In this document: positions 54,988-62,270 of the stretch, in pieces
Position numbering within the stretch: position 1 is the stretch's first letter
Layout: every line of letters begins with the position of its first letter
Source of the DNA: Planctomycetota bacterium
GTDB lineage: Bacteria; Planctomycetota; Phycisphaerae; Phycisphaerales; SM1A02
Length of the DNA: 64,000 nucleotides
Assembly (NCBI GenBank): GCA_027622195.1
Contig: JAQBZO010000004.1
Coordinates: 1-64,000, forward strand
Direction: 5' to 3'
Translations under genes and position numbers: made by a program
Notes under the pieces: generated by a model
Databases searched by the model: none
Told to the model about the DNA's origin: nothing
What the model saw: only the letters and a program-made list of their open reading frames with translations

Positions 54988-57217
54988 GAACGACTTCCAA
55001 TTTGGCGTACGCGAGAATGAGTGTCTTGGCCCCCGCTCCAGGAAAATTCACTCGAGCGGCATTGTGTCCACTTTGAAGAAAGACGGACTCAATCTTGCCG
55101 ATGCCGAATTGTCCGTGTCGAACCATCATGCCAGCCGAGTACTCGGATCCGTCCTCGACCAATGTTCTCTCCTGAGCGATGCGCCCCGCCTTCTCTTCCA
55201 CGATGCGCCTCTGAGAAAGGTGTGCGATGGGCAATTCGTCCGAGAAATCGCTTTCGATCGCGACATCACGCATGCCATGCTGGGATCGCATCCTCGCCGA
55301 GGTAATGAGCAGTCTTCGCTTCGCACGCGTGATGCCGACATACAGCAGTCGTCGTTCTTCTTCGAGTTCGGCTTCGCTCTGGGCAGCACGCGAGTGGGGC
55401 AAAATATTCTGTTCAAGTCCGATGATCATCACGGTGTCGAACTCAAGTCCCTTCGCAGCGTGGAGTGTCATCAATGTGAGTGCGCCACGCTCTGGATCCA
55501 CCATGTCGGCATCGGCGACCAGAGCCACTCGCTCCAGAAACAGGTGCAGCGCACCCATGAGTGAACGATCTGCTTCGGCATCTTCGGCAACAGGCGATGC
55601 GACATCCGCTGCCGCGTTCGCCACCTCTTGCAAGTTGGCGCAGCGATCATCTGCTTCTTCTTCGTCGGCAGCATCCTTCGCCACTGCTTGCCTCAGTCCC
55701 GCACGCTCGATGAGTTCGGTGATGAATGCACCGAGCAGGGACTCTCCCTGCTCATTCCATCCGCGCCCCGCAAGTTGCAGTGTGTATCCATCGAGTTCGT
55801 CCGCGAACCGCATGCAGGCTGATGCGGTCCGAGGCGCTGCGCCTGCCGCCCTCGCTTGTGGCAGCACCGTGCGCACGCAACTCTGTCTCGCCGCCGCGAA
55901 CTCAAGGAGTTGATCGAATCCAGCATCTCCGATGCCGCGCGAAGGCGTTTTCGATGCCCTCTTGAGCGCGAGATCATCGGCAGGATTCGCCAACACACGG
56001 AGGTACGACAACAAGGTGCGCACCTCGGCTCGTTCATAGAACGCCGTACCACGTGCGATCACATAGGGAATCTGCCGACGGAGGCACTCTTCTTCAATCG
56101 AGCGACTCAGCGCGTTCATCCGATACAACACAGCCATGTCACGCAGTGGGATCGACGCAGCCATTCGATCGACGACCATTTGAACAACGATTTGCGCTTC
56201 ATGTTTCTCATCGAGGGCGACGAGTCGATCCACCAATTCGCCCGCCCCAGCCATGCTCGAGAGTGGACGCTCTCGGCGATCCTTGTTGTGTCGGATCAAT
56301 GCATCGGCGCACGCGACGATATGCCCCGTGCTCCGGAAATTCTCGCCCAGCGCAATCACCCGAGCACCTGGCCATGTGTCCTCGAATCCAAGGATGTTGG
56401 TGATATCCGCGCCGCGCCAACCATAGATTGATTGGTCAGGATCTCCCACGACACAGACATTGCCATGTTCTTGAGCGATCATGCGCACGATCGTGAACTG
56501 TGCCTGGTTGGTGTCCTGATACTCGTCCACCAAGAGATGCTGGCATCGACGACGGATCGCGTCACGAACGGTCGCGTCTCCGATCAACATTTTTGCCGTG
56601 CGCATCAAGAGATCATCGAAGTCGAGCGCGTTCGCGCGAGCCAAAATCCCCTCATATTCACGGTATACCCGTGCAAGCGAGCGTGACGCGAAGTCCGTCG
56701 ATTCCGCCTCAAGAGCCTCTGCGCTGAGCAAACGATTCTTGGCAGTACTGATGGAAGACTGTACCCACGCTGGACGAAATGTTTTGACATCAAGACCGGC
56801 TTGAATCACCGCCGATTTCACAGATGATCGCGCATCGCTTGCATCAAGAATTGAAAAACCAGAAGCGAGTGGACCAATCACATGCGCCGCAGCACTCGAT
56901 GCGGGGCCATATTGCCGCAGGATTCGTGCACACCACGCATGGAAGGTGCTGACTTGCAATCCACCACGACTGATGACTTGTGCACCAAGCAACACATCCA
57001 CCCGTTCGCGCATCTCGCGTGCTGCTTTGTTCGTAAAGGTCAATGCAAGGATTTGCCACGCAGGAACACCGCGCGCCATGATCATCGCAACGCGGCGGGT
57101 GATCACGCGCGTTTTTCCAGAACCTGGCCCAGCAAGGACGAGCAGCGGTCCATCGCCGTGTTCGACGGCGAGTCGCTGCGGTTCAGTCAAGTCGGCGAGA
57201 AGTGGGTCACCATCCAT
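54983..57217 (-). CDS. UvrD/PcrA-type DNA helicase
   Basis: 744 residues. Superfamily 1 motifs: Q-motif LTEPQRLAVEH, Walker A AGPGSGKTRVITRR, DEYQDTNQAQ, GDPDQSIYGWRGAD, GENFRSTGHI, and LMTLHAAKGLEFDTV, followed by VGITRAKRRL. The C-terminus (RHGQFGIGKIESVFLQSGHNAARVNF) is the Tudor-like RNAP-binding tail of PcrA/UvrD. It unwinds DNA in repair and transcription-coupled repair. A TAGACT element is 9 nt before ATG. Confidence 0.93.
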   Translation of the reverse strand: MDGDPLLADLTEPQRLAVEHGDGPLLVLAGPGSGKTRVITRRVAMIMARGVPAWQILALTFTNKAAREMRERVDVLLGAQVISRGGLQVSTFHAWCARILRQYGPASSAAAHVIGPLASGFSILDASDARSSVKSAVIQAGLDVKTFRPAWVQSSISTAKNRLLSAEALEAESTDFASRSLARVYREYEGILARANALDFDDLLMRTAKMLIGDATVRDAIRRRCQHLLVDEYQDTNQAQFTIVRMIAQEHGNVCVVGDPDQSIYGWRGADITNILGFEDTWPGARVIALGENFRSTGHIVACADALIRHNKDRRERPLSSMAGAGELVDRLVALDEKHEAQIVVQMVVDRMAASIPLRDMAVLYRMNALSRSIEEECLRRQIPYVIARGTAFYERAEVRTLLSYLRVLANPADDLALKRASKTPSRGIGDAGFDQLLEFAAARQSCVRTVLPQARAAGAAPRTASACMRFADELDGYTLQLAGRGWNEQGESLLGAFITELIERAGLRQAVAKDAADEEEADDRCANLQEVANAAADVASPVAEDAEADRSLMGALHLFLERVALVADADMVDPERGALTLMTLHAAKGLEFDTVMIIGLEQNILPHSRAAQSEAELEEERRLLYVGITRAKRRLLITSARMRSQHGMRDVAIESDFSDELPIAHLSQRRIVEEKAGRIAQERTLVEDGSEYSAGMMVRHGQFGIGKIESVFLQSGHNAARVNFPGAGAKTLILAYAKLEVVR

Positions 57218-57226
57218 AGTCGGGTG

Positions 57227-57232
57227 AGTCTA
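57227..57232 (-). promoter_or_regulatory. Candidate -10 (TAGACT) of uvrD
   Basis: TAGACT-N9-ATG on the minus strand. Confidence 0.4.
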
Positions 57233-57285
57233 TGGGTCGATTTCCTGCCTCTACAGTGAGAAAGTGTTTTGATAAGGGCACAATC

Positions 57286-57400
57286 TCACCGTAGACGGCC
57301 TTCATTCGTCGAGATGAAAGTGATGTCGCAGAGCCATCGCGGCGTGTCCATCGAACCCAGAAAAATCCGTTGCTGACAGCCATAGTTGGAAGTCTGTCGC
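57286..57400 (-). pseudogene. Relic of an IS3-family transposase (OrfB)
   Basis: The reading frame encodes PRWLCDITFISTNEGRL, which matches the catalytic DDE-domain segment of IS3-family OrfB (NRxWVxDITYIxTxEGWLYL) including the first Asp. The frame stops immediately after, and I see no inverted repeats or remaining DDE residues. It is a short degraded fragment in the 475-bp gap between uvrD and nrdJ. Confidence 0.5.
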
Positions 57401-57467
57401 AGGGTTGAAATCATGTTGGCTTGACATAAAGTCTCCCCAATTCGTCGGTTACGCTTTTTTATGTGAA

Positions 57468-57483
57468 TTACTAGATTTTGTGG
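57468..57483 (+). promoter_or_regulatory. NrdR-type box 1 upstream of nrdJ
   Basis: Contains TACTA-gatt-TTGTG, a near match to the NrdR half-site pattern CACTA-N4-TAGTG. It starts 32 bp before box 2. Confidence 0.5.
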
Positions 57484-57499
57484 AGAAGTGGTCTTGAAA

Positions 57500-57515
57500 C
57501 CACTACAGGTAGTGG
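57500..57515 (+). promoter_or_regulatory. NrdR-type box 2 upstream of nrdJ
   Basis: CACTA-cagg-TAGTG, within the 18-bp inverted repeat ACCACTACAGGTAGTGGT (57499-57516). Two boxes with a 16-bp gap is the spacing reported for NrdR operators. The NrdR gene itself is not in the window. Confidence 0.65.
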
Positions 57516-57691
57516 TATTGTCTTTGGATCTTGTGAGTGTTGTGTTCATCAAGGGGTCCATCCACACGGATGATCGTTGGCAGAAACCCGCGTCGAGACG
57601 GCGCCATTTTGGTGTTGAGAGTTCCCGTTGTTCCAGTTCAAAACACGCCGTAGACGCGCTTGATTGATTCTCAAGGAAGGATTTCGCGGTT

Positions 57692-60600
57692 ATGAAGATT
57701 GCTCGCCGTTTTACGACCCCTGCCACGGATGTCTACAACTCAGTCGAATGGACTCGCCGCACAAGTCGGATCTCGAACACCGATGGGTCAACCGTCTTCG
57801 AGATGCGTGATGCTGAGGTTCCAAAGGAATGGAGCCAACTCGCCACCGACATCGTGGTGAGCAAGTATTTCCGCAAGGCGGGCGTCCCCCAACTTGACCC
57901 AACAGGATCTCCTGAGACCCATGCGGGAAACGTGGTCTACGGATCAGAGAAGAGCGTCAAGCAAGTTGTGCATCGCATGGTGGGATGTTGGCGCCACTGG
58001 GGCGAGAAGCATGGGTACTTCCACTCGACCGATGACGCTGAATCGTTCTACGACGAGTTGGCGTACATGTTGCTGCATCAGATGGCCGCACCGAATAGTC
58101 CTCAGTGGTTCAACACTGGACTCAACTGGGCCTACGGCATCAATGGCCCAGCCCAAGGACATTGGATCGCTGATCCCGCAACTGGCGCGCCGACTCTCGC
58201 GGCTGACGCGTACACGCATCCTCAACCTCACGCGTGCTTCATCCAATCGATCAGCGATGATCTCGTCAAGGAAGGTGGCATCATGGACCTGTGGGTTCGT
58301 GAGGCTCGTCTCTTCAAGTACGGATCAGGCACCGGCACCAATTTCTCGAATCTTCGCGGCGAAGATGAACCACTCTCAGGAGGCGGACGCAGCAGCGGAC
58401 TCATGAGTTTCCTGCGCATCGGAGACCGCGCTGCAGCAGCCATCAAGTCGGGCGGAACGACGCGCCGCGCCGCAAAAATGGTCTGTTTGGACGTGGATCA
58501 TCCCGATATTGAAACCTTCGTGAACTGGAAAGTCCGCGAGGAAATCAAGGTTGCGGCACTCGTGGAAGGGATGAAGCACCTTCCTCAAGAACATCGTGAT
58601 CTCGCGAAGCAATTCAAACTCTCACTCGACTACGACTTCAACGGTGAGTCGTACACCACGGTGAGTGGACAGAACAGCAACAACTCAGTGCGACTCTCGG
58701 ACGCGTTCATGGAAGCGGTTGCATCCGATAGCGACTGGACGCTCGTCCGACGCACCGACGGCAAGCCCGCGAGAACTTTGAAGGCGACTGCACTGTGGGA
58801 GACGATCAACTTCGCCGCGTGGCGCTGCGCTGATCCTGGACTTCAGTATGACTCGACCATCAATGCGTGGCACACCTGCCCCGCTGGCGGACGGATCAAC
58901 GCAAGCAATCCGTGCAGCGAGTACATGTTCCTCGACAACACGGCGTGCAATCTCGCGAGCATCAATCTGCTTCGCTTCTACGATTCCGAAAAACGCGAGT
59001 TTGATATCGATGGGTACGAGCACGCGATTCGTCTTTGGACGATCGTCCTTGAAATCTCAGTGCTCATGGCTGCTTTCCCAAGCCGTGAAATCGCAGAACT
59101 CAGCCACCACTATCGAACACTGGGACTCGGATACGCCAACTTGGGCGCCATGCTCATGCAGGCAGGCATCGGTTACGACAGCGAAGAAGGACGCGCGGTC
59201 TGCGGATCGGTCTCAGCCATTCTCACCGGTCGCTCCTACGCCACCAGTGCAGAAATGGCTTCAGAACTCGGCGCATTCGCGGGATACGAAGCGAATAGCG
59301 ATTCGATGTTGCGCGTGATGCGCAACCATCGCCGAGCTGCGAACAATGTCTCTCGCACCAGCAGCGAGTGGGAATCACTCCACGCTCGTCCTGTGCCGAT
59401 CGATCACGATGTCTTCCGTTCGGGACGCGTCAACATCGCTCGCGCCCAAGATCTCTTGGATGCAGCAACCCGCAGTTGGGACGATGCACTCTCGCTCGGC
59501 GAGCGTTTCGGATATCGCAATGCTCAGACGACCGTCATCGCTCCAACGGGAACGATTGGTCTGCTGATGGACTGCGACACCACCGGCGTCGAACCCGACT
59601 TCGCGCTGACCAAGTTCAAGAAACTCGCGGGCGGCGGGTATTTCAAGATCGCCAATCAATCGCTTCGCCCATCGTTGAAGGCTCTCGGATACTCACCACG
59701 CCAAACGGATGACATCCTCGCGTATGTGATGGGTACCCTCTCGCTCGATACGCGACTTCCCGACGAAGGCGGACACGCTTCGACCTCCACTCCCACACTG
59801 CGCGAGTGGTTGCTCACGAAGGGATACACCGGAGACGATTTGGTCGAAATCGAGAATGCACTTCCTGGCTATTTCGAAATCGGCCTCGGCTTCTCGGCAT
59901 GGTCGATGCCAGAGCGCGTCTTCTCGCTCTTGGGAATCGATCCTGCCACGGCACGCGCCGATGCCAAGTTCAATGGACTTCGCGCTCTTGGATTGACGAA
60001 GGGTCAGATCGATGGACTCAACCGAGTGATGTGCGGTACACAAACCATCGAGGGTGCTCCTCACCTTCGCGACGAGCATCTTCCTGTCTTCGATTGCGCC
60101 AATCGATGCGGCTCACTCGGCGTTCGGTTCATTCCGTCCGAAGGACACATCCGAATGATGGCTGCTGCACAGCCATTCATTTCGGGCGCGATCAGCAAGA
60201 CGATCAACCTTCCGAATGAAGCGACAATGGCCGACATCGGTGCGTGCTATCGACTCTCATGGGAACTCGGACTCAAGGCGAATGCCCTCTACCGCGACGG
60301 ATGTAAGTTGAGCCAACCGCTCAATAGCACGAGCGACTCCGCGACCGCCGATGCAGCGAACACGGTGGAACGCGAAGAAGCCGACACCGAGGGCGTCGTC
60401 ATCGAATCGCGAGAGCCTGTCATCATCGAGCGCATTGTGGAGCGCATCGTTGAGCGTCCGATGCGCCGACGACTTCCCGACACACGCGACTCGATCACTC
60501 ACAAGTTCAATGTGGCGGGCCACGAGGGATACCTCATCGTCGGTCTATACGACGACACGAAGACTCCAGGCGAACTCTTCATCACGATGGCGAAGGAAGG

Positions 60601-61234
60601 ATCCACCATCGGTGGACTCATGGATTCGCTCGGCACCGCCATCAGCGTGGCGTTGCAGTATGGCGTGCCCATTGAAAGCCTTGTCAAGAAGTTTGCGCAC
60701 CAACGGTTTGAGCCGATGGGCATGACGACCAACAATGACATTCCATTCGCCAAGAGCCTCGTGGACTACATCTTCCGTTGGATGGGAATGGAGTTCATCG
60801 ACGGATATCGTGAGGAAAACGCTCCCGCGCGATTTGGAAAGGGAGCACACACCGCATCATCCAATGAATCGGCATCAATCAAGGAGGACACTGCATGGAC
60901 CGATCACAGCACGGACGGCCGATCGGCAACCGTCGACGCCCTGGCGTCAACGGATCGAATCAATTCGCGGACCGATTTATCTGGTTCATCATCCGGCGCT
61001 GGCGTGGGATCGACCAACGCCGCGGCTGGGGCTCCAGTGCACGAGAGTGGCTTGCGCCCTCGGAGCGTCGCGAAAAGCAACACCTCATCAAGAGCAACGG
61101 CCTCAGCTCTTGATCAAGCCAACGCCTCACTCATGGGAGATGCGCCTGCATGCGACGCGTGCGGATCCATCACCGTCCGAAACGGCACGTGCTATCGGTG
61201 CGTGAACTGCGGACAAAGCATGGGGTGCAGCTAA
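57692..61234 (+). CDS. nrdJ: Adenosylcobalamin-dependent (class II) ribonucleotide reductase
   Basis: 1180 residues, the length of the large NrdJ form. Catalytic cysteines lie in SNPCSEYMFLDNTACNL, with the phosphate loop APTGTIGLLMDCDTTGVEPDF downstream. The C-terminus ACDACGSITVRNGTCYRCVNCGQSMGCS carries the redox/zinc cysteines. Residues about 1075-1150 are a Ser/Thr/Ala-rich linker of low complexity. It reduces ribonucleotides to deoxyribonucleotides using AdoCbl, working with or without oxygen. Start ATG 57692 has AAGGAAGGA upstream. Two NrdR-type boxes are 177-225 bp upstream. Confidence 0.95.
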   Translation: MKIARRFTTPATDVYNSVEWTRRTSRISNTDGSTVFEMRDAEVPKEWSQLATDIVVSKYFRKAGVPQLDPTGSPETHAGNVVYGSEKSVKQVVHRMVGCWRHWGEKHGYFHSTDDAESFYDELAYMLLHQMAAPNSPQWFNTGLNWAYGINGPAQGHWIADPATGAPTLAADAYTHPQPHACFIQSISDDLVKEGGIMDLWVREARLFKYGSGTGTNFSNLRGEDEPLSGGGRSSGLMSFLRIGDRAAAAIKSGGTTRRAAKMVCLDVDHPDIETFVNWKVREEIKVAALVEGMKHLPQEHRDLAKQFKLSLDYDFNGESYTTVSGQNSNNSVRLSDAFMEAVASDSDWTLVRRTDGKPARTLKATALWETINFAAWRCADPGLQYDSTINAWHTCPAGGRINASNPCSEYMFLDNTACNLASINLLRFYDSEKREFDIDGYEHAIRLWTIVLEISVLMAAFPSREIAELSHHYRTLGLGYANLGAMLMQAGIGYDSEEGRAVCGSVSAILTGRSYATSAEMASELGAFAGYEANSDSMLRVMRNHRRAANNVSRTSSEWESLHARPVPIDHDVFRSGRVNIARAQDLLDAATRSWDDALSLGERFGYRNAQTTVIAPTGTIGLLMDCDTTGVEPDFALTKFKKLAGGGYFKIANQSLRPSLKALGYSPRQTDDILAYVMGTLSLDTRLPDEGGHASTSTPTLREWLLTKGYTGDDLVEIENALPGYFEIGLGFSAWSMPERVFSLLGIDPATARADAKFNGLRALGLTKGQIDGLNRVMCGTQTIEGAPHLRDEHLPVFDCANRCGSLGVRFIPSEGHIRMMAAAQPFISGAISKTINLPNEATMADIGACYRLSWELGLKANALYRDGCKLSQPLNSTSDSATADAANTVEREEADTEGVVIESREPVIIERIVERIVERPMRRRLPDTRDSITHKFNVAGHEGYLIVGLYDDTKTPGELFITMAKEGSTIGGLMDSLGTAISVALQYGVPIESLVKKFAHQRFEPMGMTTNNDIPFAKSLVDYIFRWMGMEFIDGYREENAPARFGKGAHTASSNESASIKEDTAWTDHSTDGRSATVDALASTDRINSRTDLSGSSSGAGVGSTNAAAGAPVHESGLRPRSVAKSNTSSRATASALDQANASLMGDAPACDACGSITVRNGTCYRCVNCGQSMGCS

Positions 61235-61553
61235 ATGACATCGAGTCGGCACATCGAATGGCCGATCCGAATGAGAGACGTTCTCTCGTTCGAAGTCCAG
61301 AACCGCGGATGGCGCCACTCCGACGGCCGCCATCCGCACACGCGGTGGGGATGACTCCAATGGAGACACGCGGTCGGCAGGTGAATGGATCCTCCCTCGC
61401 ACTGGTCGAACAAGCACGGAGTTGGTTTCGTTCGACCCACTGCATCGACAGGTCTGCCCGTCCATGCAGCGTGACCAAGACCACCCAAACGGGTTGTCCC
61501 CGCCGTTATTGAAACGGATCGAAGCCAAGGCCGGCTCTGATCCCTTCTCCAAT
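61235..61553 (+). other. Structured 3' region of nrdJ, possible ncRNA
   Basis: No gene is recognised in this 365-bp gap. It holds a 9-bp perfect stem GCGGATGGC/GCCATCCGC (61305-61313 with 61329-61337) with an inner GCC/GGC stem, and GAGAG/CTCTC (61274-61288). A strong terminator closes the region. It is a long 3' UTR or a separate RNA. Confidence 0.35.
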
Positions 61554-61586
61554 CCCCGCCGCGAGCATTCTGCGGCGGGGTTTTTG
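61554..61586 (+). terminator. Strong intrinsic terminator
   Basis: CCCCGCCGC pairs with GCGGCGGGG around a 9-nt loop, followed by TTTTTG. It is about 320 nt after the nrdJ stop, on the plus strand. Confidence 0.9.
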
Positions 61587-61598
61587 TTGAAATGTTGT

Positions 61599-62246
61599 TC
61601 AGCGAACGACGGGTTCGAATGCAAGGCGCGCAGCCAATGCTGCGTCAGAGAGTTCTTGCCGGTCCTTTGCTTGCAGTGGACCAACACCCTTCGCTCCAGC
61701 ATCGAGTGCTTTCGTTGCAGCGCGCTCGTCCACCGGTTTCATCCCACCTTGTGACGCTGCGTTCCAAGACTCTTGCGCTGCCGCCGCGGTGATTTGCTCT
61801 GGCAACGCCGGCGCGCTCCACCAAAGTGTGATCGATGAGAGCGCAACGTTGGGGAGCGACTGCGCATTCGGGTCGGCGCGCACAATGGCGACGACGAGCG
61901 TGCCACCCTGCACCGGCTCGATGACTTCAACGGGCATGTCGTTCGCCATCAACACTGGTGATGCAACTTGGCGCGGAAAGCACATTCCACTCTCAGCGCG
62001 GAGGACAACGATCCATCCACATGATGTCGTTGGATGGTCTGCGCGCCAATCACTCGCCCACGGCACTTCGACGGTGAACGGACGCGCCCACACAATTTCT
62101 CCAACGCGAGCGGGCGTGGCGGGAATCGGCGGAATTCCTTGCTGTCCCTGCGCCATCGCACTTGGCGATGCGAGCGCCAATGCGCCCACGATCAGGGCGA
62201 CACATCGAACAGCGCGGAATCGGGATGGAATGGTCTGCTGCTTCAT
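61599..62246 (-). CDS. Hypothetical secreted protein
   Basis: 215 residues with a signal peptide (ending ALASPSAMA, about residue 32). The mature part has GEIVWARPFTVEVPWASDW, a region of beta strands and an Ala/Glu-rich helical C-terminus. No family recognised. It is 24 bp downstream of the alpha/beta hydrolase gene on the same strand, so both may be co-transcribed. Confidence 0.6.
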   Translation of the reverse strand: MKQQTIPSRFRAVRCVALIVGALALASPSAMAQGQQGIPPIPATPARVGEIVWARPFTVEVPWASDWRADHPTTSCGWIVVLRAESGMCFPRQVASPVLMANDMPVEVIEPVQGGTLVVAIVRADPNAQSLPNVALSSITLWWSAPALPEQITAAAAQESWNAASQGGMKPVDERAATKALDAGAKGVGPLQAKDRQELSDAALAARLAFEPVVR

Positions 62247-62270
62247 GAGTGAATTCGTTTCGTCCGTCGA

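Noticed and set aside
61235-61553. RNase P, tmRNA, SRP or 6S RNA in the nrdJ 3' region
   Set aside because: None of the conserved core sequences of these RNAs is present.
61235-61553. A second cobalamin riboswitch after nrdJ
   Set aside because: The gccactgg and 3' gaagc-nn-gaagacctgcc blocks are absent on both strands.
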